NCBI RefSeq assembly: GCF_002967715.1
Contig: NZ_PUIA01000051.1
Span: 62,001-126,000 of the forward strand
Origin: Blastopirellula marina
Lineage (GTDB): Bacteria > Planctomycetota > Planctomycetia > Pirellulales > Pirellulaceae
Length of the DNA stretch: 64,000 bases
Direction: 5' to 3'
Shown here: in pieces, positions 1 to 11,078 of the stretch
How the letters are laid out: the number at the start of each line of letters is the position of its first letter
Numbering within the stretch: the stretch's first letter is position 1
The notes under the pieces: generated by a model
Seen by the model: only the letters and a program-made list of their open reading frames with translations
Told to the model about the DNA's origin: nothing
Database searches by the model: none
Translations under genes and position numbers: made by a program

Positions 1-39
1 AAATTTAACTTTCCACCACTTTGCCGAAATACGACATCC

Positions 40-1290
40 ATGTCCGATTCCGCTCACTCCCACGATGACCAACAAGACCCTCCATTTGAGGTTCAATTTG
101 CGCAGCGCGTTTACCGCCTGCCTCCATACATGTTTGGGCGAATTAACGCCTTGCTGTATGACAAGCGAGTCGCCGGGAACGACGTGATCGACATGGGGAT
201 GGGTAATCCATCGGACCCACCTGCCGATTATGTCATGGAAAAGATGTGCGAAGCCGTGAAGGACGTTCGCAACCATGGCTACAGCAAGTCCAATGGCATC
301 CGCAACTTACGACGAGAAGTTGCGGCCAAGTACCTCAAGAAATATGGGGTTCGCCTGGATCCAGAATCCGAAGTCATGGTCTGCCTGGGTTCCAAGGAAG
401 GCTTTTCGCATATGTGCCTGGCCATGATGGGCCCCGGCGATACGGCGATTGTTCCAGCACCTTATTTTCCCGTGCACACGTATGCCGTTGCACTGGCTTC
501 CGGGAATGTGATTTCCCTGGACGTTGCCAACAGCGAAAAGTTCCTTTCGAATATCGCTTACACGTGCGAACACCTCTACCCGAAGCCTAAGCTTCTGATC
601 ATTTGCTATCCGCACAATCCTTCAACCGTAACCGTGGAACCTGAGTTTTTTGTCGACGTCGTGAAGATCGCCAAAAAGTACGGCCTGATGGTGATCAGCG
701 ACTTCGCCTATGCAGACGTTGCGTTCGATGGTTACAAGCCACCTAGCTTCCTCTCGGCTCCAGGTGCCAGCGACGTTGGCGTGGAATTCACGACGATGAG
801 CAAAGGCTACAACATGGCTGGCTGGCGTGTCGGTTTCTGTGCCGGCAATAAAGAGATGATCCGCGGCCTGGGAACCATTAAAGGATACTACGACTACGGC
901 ATGTTCCAGGCTATCCAAATTGCCTCGATCATCGCACTGCGTGAAGGGGACGCTGCAGTCGAAGCCCAAAGCCAGATCTACCAAAGCCGCCGAGACGCTC
1001 TGGTCGATGGTCTGACTCGCCTTGGCTGGGACGTGACACCACCCCGTGCTGGCATGTTTGTTTGGGCAAAAATCCCCGAAGAATGGCAGAAACGCATGAG
1101 CACCATGGACTTTGCCATGATGCTGCTGGAAAAGGGGGACGTAGCTGTCAGCCCTGGTAGCGGCTTCGGGCCAAGCGGCGAAGGTTATCTACGCTTGAGC
1201 CTGGTCGAGAATGAGAACCGGCTCCGTCAGGCTGTCCGCCAGATCAAGGGATGCCTTAAAGAGGCTGAAGCAGAATCGGTTACGGCTTAA
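40..1290 (+). CDS. PLP-dependent class I/II aminotransferase (AlaC-like)
   Basis: Fold-type I aminotransferase of 416 residues that transfers an amino group between an amino acid and a 2-oxo acid in the cytoplasm. The PLP lysine is K255 in [10 protein letters not shown]; the co-factor aspartate is in SDFAYADV (D221); the substrate-side NP motif is YPHNPS near 190-195; a GMGNPSDPP motif near 53-61 is typical of the N-terminus. [17 protein letters not shown] and [13 protein letters not shown] resemble the alanine transaminase AlaC group and the related LL-diaminopimelate aminotransferases. Length is normal for the family. The ATG at 40 gives a short charged N-terminal extension. The gene stands alone; a GTG-started small gene follows after 12 bp and may be cotranscribed. 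Class assignment is firm; the exact substrate (alanine/pyruvate or glutamate) is an inference. Confidence 0.88.
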   Translation: MSDSAHSHDDQQDPPFEVQFAQRVYRLPPYMFGRINALLYDKRVAGNDVIDMGMGNPSDPPADYVMEKMCEAVKDVRNHGYSKSNGIRNLRREVAAKYLKKYGVRLDPESEVMVCLGSKEGFSHMCLAMMGPGDTAIVPAPYFPVHTYAVALASGNVISLDVANSEKFLSNIAYTCEHLYPKPKLLIICYPHNPSTVTVEPEFFVDVVKIAKKYGLMVISDFAYADVAFDGYKPPSFLSAPGASDVGVEFTTMSKGYNMAGWRVGFCAGNKEMIRGLGTIKGYYDYGMFQAIQIASIIALREGDAAVEAQSQIYQSRRDALVDGLTRLGWDVTPPRAGMFVWAKIPEEWQKRMSTMDFAMMLLEKGDVAVSPGSGFGPSGEGYLRLSLVENENRLRQAVRQIKGCLKEAEAESVTA

Positions 1291-1302
1291 GTGTTCTAAG
1301 GT

Positions 1303-1722
1303 GTGGCAGAACCGCAGGAATTTGAAATCGAACTTGTCCACAAGACGCAAGCTGTGTGTGTGGGCATGTTTCGATTGAGTGCCGGCGAAGACGATCCGCG
1401 GCGATGCCTTCTGGCACTCGAATGCCAACTAGGGCAATTTCAAGCCGCGGACTGGAATTACTTCGACGCGTTGTGTCAAATTCGCGAGCAACTGGAACTC
1501 CTTGGGTGGCGTCCACGCTGCTATGGTGCTTGTGAAGATGTGTATCCATCCAATATGTGCCGCGACATGGGCCAAGGCATGGTCGCTTACCGCAACGAGA
1601 TTGGTCGCCCAGCAGCACAAGAGCATCTGGTCGAAACTTTTGCGACGAGTTCAGAGATTGAACCCGCCTCAGTCGAGCAGCAGCGGGTCTTTTTCCAACG
1701 TTGGCTGCAGTCTCCAAGATAA
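1303..1722 (+). CDS. Conserved small protein of unknown function
   Basis: Encodes 139 residues from a GTG start, 12 bp after the aminotransferase stop, so probably in the same transcript. I do not recognise a domain. The protein is soluble, with no signal peptide or membrane segment. It has several Cys residues (CVG near 19, CLL, CQIREQ, CYGACEDVYPSNMC near 98-111) and a segment CRDMGQGMVAYRN near 111-123. The spacing and content of the Cys/Asp/Arg block around 98-115 look conserved rather than random, but this cannot be checked here. Composition matches its neighbours. Its real reading frame is supported by position, coupling distance and lack of a better overlapping frame. Confidence 0.6.
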   Translation: MAEPQEFEIELVHKTQAVCVGMFRLSAGEDDPRRCLLALECQLGQFQAADWNYFDALCQIREQLELLGWRPRCYGACEDVYPSNMCRDMGQGMVAYRNEIGRPAAQEHLVETFATSSEIEPASVEQQRVFFQRWLQSPR

Positions 1723-1836
1723 ATCTCTGCCTGCAGTGTACGGATTCCCCTAGAGAGCAACTCTAGCCCCTGTACGCGAGATTTAATGGGCCTATAATAG
1801 CGGAAATTTGCCCACAGCCAGGGTCTAAACCTACGT

Positions 1837-2013
1837 AAAAAAAGGAAAGCACCTGCTCGCCGAAACAAGTGCTTTCCCAAAGGCTGTCCAAACTTTCGCT
1901 TGGAGACCCACAGCCGTACTCCTTGGTATCGGGCCCCACTTCGGGAAGACTTTAGTCGCGTCAATGAGCGACTTAGTTTCCTTCTCGAAAATGTCCACGG
2001 TCGTCCCCCGCGA
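1837..2013 (-). ncRNA. Candidate structured non-coding RNA, divergent from carA
   Basis: Read on the minus strand, three consecutive hairpins fill the gap upstream of carA. First, 1939-1990: GGAA/TTCC, ACT/AGT and AGTCGC/GCGACT around an 8-nt loop, extended by TTCG/CGAA. Second, 1882-1915: outer GGCTGT/ACAGCC and inner CCAAGC-GAAA-GTTTGG with a GNRA tetraloop. Third, 1844-1877: nine perfect base pairs (GGAAAGCAC/GTGCTTTCC in the plus reading) followed on the minus strand by seven T, a classical intrinsic terminator. Two pairs are G-U on the minus strand but A-C mismatches on the plus strand, and only the minus strand has the tetraloop and the T-run, so the RNA is minus-sense. A weak -10-like TATATC (plus 2019-2024) would start it near 2013. 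No minus-strand gene lies upstream that this terminator could serve. I do not recognise the RNA family; the 5' end is approximate. Confidence 0.5.
1839..1877 (-). terminator. Intrinsic terminator of the candidate ncRNA
   Basis: Perfect 9-bp inverted repeat at 1844-1852 and 1869-1877, extended by two inner pairs, with a run of T immediately after on the minus strand (A-run at 1837-1843 on the plus strand). It ends no protein-coding gene, since both flanking genes are on the plus strand. On the plus strand the same hairpin has no T-run and could at most be a structure in the carA leader. Confidence 0.6.
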
Positions 2014-2039
2014 ACCCAGATATAAGAAAACGAAACGAC

Positions 2040-3194
2040 ATGTCGCAGCCCGCCAAACTTGCTCTGGAAGATGGAACCGTTTTCACTGGCACCGCATTCG
2101 GAGCCATCGGCGAAGTCGCTGGCGAAGCCTGTTTCAACACTTCGATGACCGGCTATCAGGAAATCCTGACCGATCCAAGCTATCGTGGTCAGATCTTGAC
2201 CATGACCTATCCACAGATCGGTAACTACGGCGTCAACGTCGAGGACATGGAAAGCGCGAAGATCCACATGGCGGGCTTCATCGTTCGCGAAGTAAGCCGC
2301 ACCGTCAGCAATTTCCGCTCGGACGGATCACTCGACGAGTTCCTGAAGAAAAACAACGTCGTCGGCATGGCTGGCATTGATACACGTGCCCTTGTTCGAC
2401 GCCTGCGATCCCACGGCTCGATGAAAGCTGTCCTCTCAAGCGTCGACTTGGACGACGCTTCGCTCGTTGAGAAAGCAAAAGCCAGCGCCGGGCTAGTCGG
2501 TCGTAACCTTGTCCAGGAAGTCCTCCCCGAACAGCAAAAGATGTGGGAAGAAGACCTCAGCCCCTGGATTAAGATGGGGGATCGCAATCGGGCACTGACC
2601 AGCCGAAAAGAACAAGACCTACACGTAGTGGCCTTGGACTACGGCATGAAATGGAACATTCCACGTCATCTGCGTGATCTGGGATGCAAGGTCACGGTGC
2701 TTCCCGGAACGGTATCCGCCGAAGAAGTCCTCAGCCACAATCCTGACGGCATATTCCTCTCCAACGGCCCTGGCGACCCGGAACCACTGACTGGCCCAGT
2801 CGAGACGATCCAGGGGCTTTTGGGTAAGAAGCCGATCTTCGGCATCTGCTTGGGGCATCAGTTGCTGTCCTTGGCGTGTGGTGCTAAGACATTCAAACTG
2901 AAGTTCGGCCATCGAGGAGCCAACCAGCCGGTTCTCGACGTGGAAACAGATAAAGTCGAGATTACCTCGCAGAATCATGGCTTTGCTGTCGAAGAAGCTT
3001 CTCTTCCCGATTGCCTGGAGATCACCCATCGCAATCTGAACGACAACACCGTCGCCGGAGTTAAGCACAAAGAATTGCCAGCTTTCAGCGTGCAATATCA
3101 CCCCGAGGCATCCGCTGGTCCGCATGATAGCGAATACCTGTTCCTCCGGTTTCGCGAAGCGATGGACGAATCGAAGGGTGCTGCGACAGCCTAG
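2040..3194 (+). CDS. carA: Carbamoyl-phosphate synthase small subunit
   Basis: Glutaminase subunit of carbamoyl-phosphate synthase; it hydrolyses glutamine and passes ammonia to CarB for pyrimidine and arginine synthesis. The N-terminal CPSase small-chain domain spans about 1-135 (LEDGTVFTG, TGYQEILTDPSY, GIDTRALVR). The class I glutamine amidotransferase domain spans about 195-375, with nucleophile C270 in GICLGHQ and the His/Glu pair H354/E356 in QYHPEAS. At 384 residues it has the usual length. carB is not in the window, so the two subunits are not adjacent here. The 317-bp upstream gap carries a candidate antisense RNA, which may bear on regulation. The stop codon lies in CTAG, which also supplies the stop of the convergent CPBP gene. 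Confidence 0.95.
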   Translation: MSQPAKLALEDGTVFTGTAFGAIGEVAGEACFNTSMTGYQEILTDPSYRGQILTMTYPQIGNYGVNVEDMESAKIHMAGFIVREVSRTVSNFRSDGSLDEFLKKNNVVGMAGIDTRALVRRLRSHGSMKAVLSSVDLDDASLVEKAKASAGLVGRNLVQEVLPEQQKMWEEDLSPWIKMGDRNRALTSRKEQDLHVVALDYGMKWNIPRHLRDLGCKVTVLPGTVSAEEVLSHNPDGIFLSNGPGDPEPLTGPVETIQGLLGKKPIFGICLGHQLLSLACGAKTFKLKFGHRGANQPVLDVETDKVEITSQNHGFAVEEASLPDCLEITHRNLNDNTVAGVKHKELPAFSVQYHPEASAGPHDSEYLFLRFREAMDESKGAATA

Positions 3195-3874
3195 CTTGTC
3201 GGGGAATCCTTAGTATCCAGCTCAGGTGCATACTTCTTCATGTATGCCAACGCAAACCAGTCATACAGCGTATGAGTGACGATGGGGACGATGATATCCC
3301 CCGTGTAGTAGAACCAGAGCCCAAGATAGGCCCCCATGATGGCACTGATGATGAAGTATTCCCTCGTCACGTAATGCACCAGGCCAAATAGCAGGCTGGT
3401 TAAGAGAATCGGGACAGCAGGCCCCGCATCGGGCCCCATCAGCTGATGCAAATAAGTCTGAATTACACCTCGAAAGAGTGCCTCTTCGCCCAGGCCAGCC
3501 GCCAGGCTGATCATCCCCAGTTCGAAAAGGGTCGCCTCGCGAAACAGGGGTACGATCTGCCGATCCATGTATTCTTGAAGTTCATTTAGCGACTGGAAGT
3601 TGGAATACTGCAATACCATGAATGCAGCCAACAATGGCAGCGTCGCCAGTGCCCCTACCCCAATTGCCCCCAATACGGCCGCAGCATGGCCAGTATCCCA
3701 ACTGGCACTGATCCAGGGGGCGACATCCACCAGCCAGCCGAGCCCCACAGCGACAAATGCCAGGGCCGACTCGAAGAGTACCGCGGTGCGAATAAACCCT
3801 TCCGCTCGCTCCCGAGCGGTCATTTCCGGGCCTAGAGGATCTTCGTAGTCGTAGTCGTCTTCGTCGTCAAACAC
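3191..3874 (-). CDS. CPBP family intramembrane metalloprotease (CAAX protease-like)
   Basis: Integral membrane protein of 227 residues in the CPBP/Abi family of glutamate-type intramembrane proteases. The signature motifs are present in order: EEALFR at 130-135, FGLVH at 163-167 and HTLYDW from 201. About six hydrophobic segments follow an acidic N-terminus (DDEDDYDYEDP). Bacterial members are involved in peptide maturation, immunity to bacteriocins or unknown membrane proteolysis; the substrate here cannot be told. It converges on carA and the two genes overlap by four bases, with the palindrome CTAG acting as TAG stop on each strand. The acidic N-terminal tail is somewhat unusual. Confidence 0.85.
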   Translation of the reverse strand: MFDDEDDYDYEDPLGPEMTARERAEGFIRTAVLFESALAFVAVGLGWLVDVAPWISASWDTGHAAAVLGAIGVGALATLPLLAAFMVLQYSNFQSLNELQEYMDRQIVPLFREATLFELGMISLAAGLGEEALFRGVIQTYLHQLMGPDAGPAVPILLTSLLFGLVHYVTREYFIISAIMGAYLGLWFYYTGDIIVPIVTHTLYDWFALAYMKKYAPELDTKDSPTS

Positions 3875-4221
3875 GGAGATTTAATGTCGCTTTCAGGTCT
3901 TTTACGCACTGCGGAGTGAGCCACCTTAGCAGGATCGTACGCCCTGCCCTTTGGAATCTATTGTCTTGTTTCTGCCTCGATGCGCCAAACGGCTTGGGAG
4001 GCCAATTCGCCAGGATTCTGAAAATCCCGATATGCTAAACGGCGTAAGATGAGGGCTGGTTGACGCTTGCTTGCATTCTCAAGTAAACTTTTCTGCTTAT
4101 ATTCGCATGAAATGCGGCCCTTCTGTGTATTGCTGGCAGGAAGACCCTGCTAGTTGCCAACGAAGGGACACCCCTTTCCGAACAACACTCCAGCGTTTGC
4201 GACATTCAAAGGTTTCCAAAC
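3875..4221 (+). other. Intergenic region between the CPBP gene and ppdK
   Basis: A 347-bp gap between divergently transcribed genes, so it should hold both promoters. I find no convincing -35/-10 pair; the A/T-rich stretch around 4080-4105 (with TATATT at 4098-4103) is the best place for a ppdK -10 element. An AAAGG at about 4207-4211 is spaced suitably as ribosome-binding site for the ATG at 4222. No hairpin with a T-run and no gene-like reading frame were found. Confidence 0.4.
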
Positions 4222-6894
<2,673 letters not shown>

Positions 6895-6921
6895 ACCTTC
6901 GCGTTGCTTATTTGAAAAAGC

Positions 6922-6954
6922 AAAACGCCGACCTGGAATCAGGTCGGCGTTTTT
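6922..6954 (+). terminator. Intrinsic terminator after ppdK, probably bidirectional
   Basis: A 14-bp stem (AAAACGCCGACCTG paired with its complement) closes a four-base loop GAAT at 6936-6939 and ends in five T. The A-run on the left arm gives a T-run on the minus strand too, so it can also stop the convergent PcfJ-domain gene, which ends at 6974. Confidence 0.9.
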
Positions 6955-6973
6955 CATGGTTATCCATCCACAA

Positions 6974-8188
6974 CTATTCTTCCAGGCACATTGCCAGTCC
7001 TTCCCGAGTCGCCCAGCGCTGCAGTATCTCTTTCGCGGCAGGGCTCGGATCCTCGTTACTCTTGGCGTTTGCCTGTACGATCGCTTTCCTTTCGGGATCG
7101 ATTTCGATCGTGACCATGCGTTTCGGACACCCCTTGGCATGGATACGTAGCGACCAGATCGACGATTTCCGTTCGGCACACTGCTCGACGTAATCTCCGA
7201 CACAGTGATCCATGGCAGCTCCTTCCAGCATCAAGGCCCGATCGTTCAAGAGCTCGAAAATGAGCCACCTTATGTTGCCATCCTGGTGCACCATCGGCTG
7301 GACCTCGATCGCATCCCAATGGAAATTCCGTTTGGCCAACGATGGCTGCTTGAGCAATAGTTCTTTCCGCCAGTTGTACATGTGCCGCTGGAGCGAACGA
7401 AGCGTTCGGCCTTTCATCGTGAACTCAGGCTGCAGTGGTAGCGGACCACCACCGCGCCCCCAGACCTTCTCGGCAGGCTGGTACTTCTGCTGGTCGATAA
7501 AATCGACCAGCATTGACGCTTCAGGTAGGTAGCTCAGCTTCTCACGAATCAGAAAACGAATGACCGTTTCCCAAAACCTTTCGTCACGAGTCAATTCCTT
7601 CAGGATCGTGTTCCGAACCAATTCCAGGGCCAACGGTTTGCAACCGCCAAACGCTCGAATTTGGGCCCATCGCATCGCCTCGACAGGGGACAGGTGATCG
7701 GGTGCCTTGAGAAAATACTTCGCGGCCGCTGGCGTCAAAGGAATGCCAGGCTTCTCCTTGAACTGGCGCACTCCACTACCGGCGGCCATGTGCACATACA
7801 GTTCGTGATACCAACGTTTGGCCTGCGGTCGCATCCAGGCAAACGCCAAGAAGTTAGGCACTGGGTAGCGTTCGAATAAGTGCTTCATTAACGCACGAAA
7901 CGCAACTCGATTACTTGTCGGCTCCGATAAACAAAATGGTGCCCGCCATGTTTCAGGCTGACGAAACCACTTGGTGCGATACTTCGCCAGATAGCTCAAC
8001 GCCCTGATATATACGTGAAGATGTTCTGGTTTTCGAATAGCCGAATCAAATCCAACGCTCAAAATTTCAGACTTAGCTCGTACCTCGCGAATCAAATTCC
8101 AGTACGCGCGACGGTGTCGCGTGCACGGCTGATGGCAGACGAGCATTTCGTCTACGTATTGCTTCATTTGCTGCTTACGAGAATTCAT
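6974..8188 (-). CDS. PcfJ-domain protein
   Basis: A 404-residue soluble protein with a PcfJ-like domain in its last 110 residues: the motif MDHCVGDYVEQC followed by SIWSLR, then MVTIEIDPE and IVQANAKSNEDPSP matches the pattern HCVG-x-Y-x3-C ... SLR ... V-x-I-x ... Q-x-x-x-x-x-N of that family. The N-terminal 290 residues are basic, rich in Trp/Arg/Tyr and probably all-helical. PcfJ was named from the conjugative plasmid pCF10, and its biochemical role is unknown; chromosomal copies occur widely. No conjugation, integrase or relaxase gene lies nearby, so plasmid origin is not supported. ATG start at 8188 with three Met/Lys-rich residues; alternatives downstream are weaker. Confidence 0.7.
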   Translation of the reverse strand: MNSRKQQMKQYVDEMLVCHQPCTRHRRAYWNLIREVRAKSEILSVGFDSAIRKPEHLHVYIRALSYLAKYRTKWFRQPETWRAPFCLSEPTSNRVAFRALMKHLFERYPVPNFLAFAWMRPQAKRWYHELYVHMAAGSGVRQFKEKPGIPLTPAAAKYFLKAPDHLSPVEAMRWAQIRAFGGCKPLALELVRNTILKELTRDERFWETVIRFLIREKLSYLPEASMLVDFIDQQKYQPAEKVWGRGGGPLPLQPEFTMKGRTLRSLQRHMYNWRKELLLKQPSLAKRNFHWDAIEVQPMVHQDGNIRWLIFELLNDRALMLEGAAMDHCVGDYVEQCAERKSSIWSLRIHAKGCPKRMVTIEIDPERKAIVQANAKSNEDPSPAAKEILQRWATREGLAMCLEE

Positions 8189-8474
8189 AGCAACTCATGC
8201 TTTCTTAGATGGTTACGGACAAACCGCGAGCGCACACACGCTTCGCGAGTGACTTCAGGTCAAACCAACGATGGGCTGACCAAACACGTCAATGTCCGAG
8301 ATCCAAGAGCATGAGTACTAACTTTCAGGCCGCGCGTATTTGTCGACGCGCGTACCTTTGCAAAGAGATAAAGAATTGCGGCCAGTCATCACGCCATGCC
8401 TGACCGCTGGCAAGAGAGATACTTGCCGCGAGAAAAAGGTTCGCCGAAATCTATTCGAAGCCTTGATTACATAA

Positions 8475-8888
8475 CTATGCTCGGAGCGGTAAAAGCACCC
8501 ATAGCCGCCGATCACGCAGGAACACGCCCAGCCAGACCAACACGCCAATGATGATCTGCACGATGAAGACGTCCCCTACCCTCCAGTGCGTGCAGATGGC
8601 ACCGCCAATGTAGCCGGTTAGCAGGATTGCGCCCAAGACGGCTGTTTGCGGGATCAAATAGATGATCGCGACGACCAGTTCCAGGACAGCCAGCGGATAC
8701 TGGATCTCTATGGGCAATCCCAGATGAGCGAAGCCTTCTTCCAGGCCTGCTCCACCGACAAATTTCCCCACGGCGCTGGCCAGAAAGGCTAGTCCAACCA
8801 GACCTGAAAGGACGCGTCCCGTCCACTTGGCTGCCGTTGGCGTCGACTTAGGTTGAACGGTCGTGGTAGCAGGTTCTGTCTCGTTCAT
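8475..8888 (-). CDS. DoxX family membrane protein
   Basis: 137-residue membrane protein with four hydrophobic segments: about 28-45 (VLSGLVGLAFLASAVGKF), 60-80, 85-104 and 108-126. The pattern, including SAVGKF near the first helix and short loops, is that of DoxX-like proteins, whose activity is mostly unknown. The ATG at 8888 (MNETEPATTT) is preferred over longer in-frame starts because those would run into the VOC gene. It is the last gene of a minus-strand operon that begins with the SpoIIAA-like and ECF42 genes. DoxX proteins are common companions of DGPF/ECF genes, which supports the operon view. Confidence 0.8.
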   Translation of the reverse strand: MNETEPATTTVQPKSTPTAAKWTGRVLSGLVGLAFLASAVGKFVGGAGLEEGFAHLGLPIEIQYPLAVLELVVAIIYLIPQTAVLGAILLTGYIGGAICTHWRVGDVFIVQIIIGVLVWLGVFLRDRRLWVLLPLRA

Positions 8889-8940
8889 CTTCTGATCCTT
8901 GGAAAACGTATGGCGATCATCGATCTCAAATATGGACAGA

Positions 8941-9369
8941 CTATTGACCGGATGAACCGGCATGGGCTTGGGCGAACCCGGCTGGGTCCATCCAGAAGAC
9001 TTCCCAGATATGACCATCCAGATCTTCGAACCCATGTTGAATCATAAACCCATGATCCTTGGGTTCTGCATAGGTCTTGCCGCCAGCGGCTACGGCCTTG
9101 TCGACGAACTCGATCACGTCTTCCCGCGATTCTAACTGCAATGCATTCAGCACCTCGGTACTCTTGTGGCTATCGCAGATCGCCTTGGGGGTGAACTCTT
9201 TGAAACGGCTTTCCACCAGAAGCATCACCATGATGTTTTCCGACACGATCATGCAAGTGGCGGAATCATCGGTGAATTGCGGATTGAACGTGAAGCCTAA
9301 TGCCGTGAAGAACTCGACTGTTTTGGTCAGATCTTTCACCGGCAAATTGACGAATAGTTGCTGAATCAT
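8941..9369 (-). CDS. VOC family (glyoxalase/dioxygenase-like) protein
   Basis: 142-residue protein of the vicinal oxygen chelate superfamily. The first beta-alpha-beta-beta-beta module begins at VNLPVKDLTKTVEFFTALG, and the second contains GGKTYAEPKDHGFMIQHGFEDLDGHIWEVFWMD, with the typical DLDGHIWEV motif carrying a possible metal-binding Glu. This subgroup is related to extradiol dioxygenase-like and PhnB-like proteins without an assigned reaction. The start MIQQLFV at 9369 is chosen because it matches the usual N-terminus of the family; upstream in-frame codons overlap the SRPBCC gene. Gaps to both neighbours are 38 and 52 bp, consistent with one transcript. Confidence 0.85.
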   Translation of the reverse strand: MIQQLFVNLPVKDLTKTVEFFTALGFTFNPQFTDDSATCMIVSENIMVMLLVESRFKEFTPKAICDSHKSTEVLNALQLESREDVIEFVDKAVAAGGKTYAEPKDHGFMIQHGFEDLDGHIWEVFWMDPAGFAQAHAGSSGQ

Positions 9370-9407
9370 CGTTGTTACTTTCTTAGCAGTAGAGAGGGCG
9401 TTGCAAG

Positions 9408-9998
9408 TTACGAGGTAGCCGCCGGCGTAGCTACTTCTTTCTCCGAGATCTCTTTCAGACTTGTGAGTCCTTCGGTGAATTGATCTCCGCACATTTTGTC
9501 GACATTGAGAATCAAGTGGAAGATCTTGGCCATAAAGTTGACTTTACCACTCATGCTCCACGTCACGATGGTGCTATCACCTTCCGGCTCGAACGTGAAC
9601 AGAACATCGTTCTGACATGCCATGGGTGCCGTCATTTGTAAATCAATCTCAATCGACTTGTTAGGTTCGCTCTGAATAATGGTCGTACTTCCGGCACCAG
9701 CTTTTCCATTTCCCGACCACCGCATCACGGATCCCTCACCTGCCGCAGGACCTTCTAAGGTCTTCAACATGTTCGGGTCCAGCTTTTCGTAAGGAGACCA
9801 TGCCTCCCAGGCAGTAAATTGATTGACAAGGGGAAACACAATTTCTGGCGGCGCATCGATCTTCATCGATCGCGAAACCTGAAATTCATTTGGCCGCAGC
9901 GAGACTACGATCGTCAGGGCCACAACCAGTACAACAAAGCCAATCAAAAGGTATAACGCCATATTCAACATTCGACGCTTCCCAGGCGAAAGTGCCAT
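9408..9998 (-). CDS. SRPBCC family protein with N-terminal membrane anchor
   Basis: 196 residues: a single membrane helix at about 12-34 (MALYLLIGFVVLVVALTIVV), then a START/Bet v1-like (SRPBCC, polyketide cyclase-type) domain from about 38 to 185. The signature run SRSMKIDAPPEIVFPLV, then FTAWEAWSPYEKLDPNM, is characteristic of the membrane-anchored SRPBCC proteins. Such domains bind hydrophobic ligands; the ligand here is unknown. It lies in the operon behind the ECF42 sigma gene, whose regulon in other bacteria includes SRPBCC/AHSA1-type proteins. ATG start; 31-bp gap to the DUF1579 gene upstream. Confidence 0.85.
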   Translation of the reverse strand: MALSPGKRRMLNMALYLLIGFVVLVVALTIVVSLRPNEFQVSRSMKIDAPPEIVFPLVNQFTAWEAWSPYEKLDPNMLKTLEGPAAGEGSVMRWSGNGKAGAGSTTIIQSEPNKSIEIDLQMTAPMACQNDVLFTFEPEGDSTIVTWSMSGKVNFMAKIFHLILNVDKMCGDQFTEGLTSLKEISEKEVATPAATS

Positions 9999-10029
9999 TG
10001 TTCGTGCTTTCTTCCAAAGGGCAGGTGTT

Positions 10030-10512
10030 TTATTTCCGGCGGGTATATCGGGTCGTCATGAACTCTTGCCAGACTTCGTTTTCATCCAACATCCTCGCGT
10101 GCAGGATACGATGATCCTTGTCGACGATCTCGATAATGTCCTGATACGGTGCCATGCCCTCCTCGGCAAAGTTTTGCCCAGTGGTGTTCAATGTCAGCAC
10201 TTTGCCTGCGTCGTCGAGTTCACCGCTGGTGTAGACCCAAAGGTTCGTCATGCACGAGGAAATGAACGTCCCGACAAACGACTTCTTCTGCTGGTCATAC
10301 CCGATTGTCATCTGTGACTGCGCTGTACCGCCCCCTGGCATTCCCCCTTCCATCTCGCAAAGCACCCATACGTCGCCGAGAAGACGCACACGTTCCGTTC
10401 CAAACGTTTTGTCCATGGGTGTGTCGCCACCCATATCGACTTCGGTTTCCATGGTCCAGTCGCCCAAAAGGTTCTCTAGCCAGCGGTGTTCGACTTGGGG
10501 ATCGGCATGCAT
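10030..10512 (-). CDS. DUF1579 domain protein
   Basis: 160 residues of the DUF1579 family (PF07617). Visible family features are HRWLENLLGDWTMETEV near the start, the GTERVRLLGDVWVLCEMEG block, MTIGYDQQKKSFVGTFISS and the C-terminal QEFMTTRYTRRK. The fold is probably a lipocalin-like beta-barrel, but the role is unknown. The ATG at 10512 (MHADPQVEHRW) fits the family start; a longer frame exists upstream but has no support. DUF1579 proteins are frequent partners of DGPF and ECF sigma genes, as here. Confidence 0.8.
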   Translation of the reverse strand: MHADPQVEHRWLENLLGDWTMETEVDMGGDTPMDKTFGTERVRLLGDVWVLCEMEGGMPGGGTAQSQMTIGYDQQKKSFVGTFISSCMTNLWVYTSGELDDAGKVLTLNTTGQNFAEEGMAPYQDIIEIVDKDHRILHARMLDENEVWQEFMTTRYTRRK

Positions 10513-10569
10513 GCTTCGTGTCCTTGCGATGGGATTAAATGAGGGGGCGATACTCGGCAATCTCGACGG

Positions 10570-10974
10570 CTATGAGGCTTCTGCCTCCCTGGCCAGTCGT
10601 TCCGACATCTCCAGGATCAACAAGTTCATGGCATCGTCTGCGGGACGAATTTCAAAGGGCCCCATACGTACGCCAGGGTGCTTGGACATCAACTGGATCG
10701 CGTGATTCAGGTCGCGTGCTTCCAGCAGCAGAATGCCACCAATCTGTTCTTTCGTTTCGATAAAGGGACCATCCGTCACGCGTACCTGACCGTCTTGATG
10801 ACGCAGGGTAACACCGTTTTGCGGAGCTGAAAGTGCCCCACCACCCGCGAAATGGCCTCCCTTGCGGAGCTCGTTATCGTAGGCCATGCACGCTTCCATC
10901 GCCTTTTCGGCTTCTTCCTTGGGCAGGCTCTCCCACATCGCCGCGTCGATGTATCCCAAACAGACAAACTTCAT
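10570..10974 (-). CDS. DGPF/YCII family protein
   Basis: 134-residue protein of the YCII superfamily, DGPF subgroup: the name-giving motif VTDGPF sits at 66-71, followed by ETKEQIGG and [14 protein letters not shown]. The fold is a dimeric ferredoxin-like domain; no reaction is established for the subgroup. It lies directly after the ECF sigma gene (104-bp gap) and before DUF1579. DGPF genes are the characteristic, often directly regulated neighbours of ECF42-type sigma factors, so this is the likely primary target of the sigma factor upstream. Start MKFVCLGY at 10974. Confidence 0.88.
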   Translation of the reverse strand: MKFVCLGYIDAAMWESLPKEEAEKAMEACMAYDNELRKGGHFAGGGALSAPQNGVTLRHQDGQVRVTDGPFIETKEQIGGILLLEARDLNHAIQLMSKHPGVRMGPFEIRPADDAMNLLILEMSERLAREAEAS

Positions 10975-11078
10975 CAGGGTTCTCCTAAAACTGAGGCAAA
11001 ACTCGATCTTTTACCCCATGGTCGATTCAATGACTTCCAAATCGACAGGCCCCGAAAAAATTACTTGGGAAATGGAGA

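Noticed and set aside
1793-1798. Perfect TATAAT ahead of carA
   Set aside because: No matching -35 at 16-18 bases (CTGTAC and similar only) and it lies 240 bp from carA, so I do not call it a promoter.
1587-2267. Long minus-strand open frame across the start of carA
   Set aside because: It lies antisense to carA and across the structured RNA; the translation has no domain-like pattern and begins inside carA.
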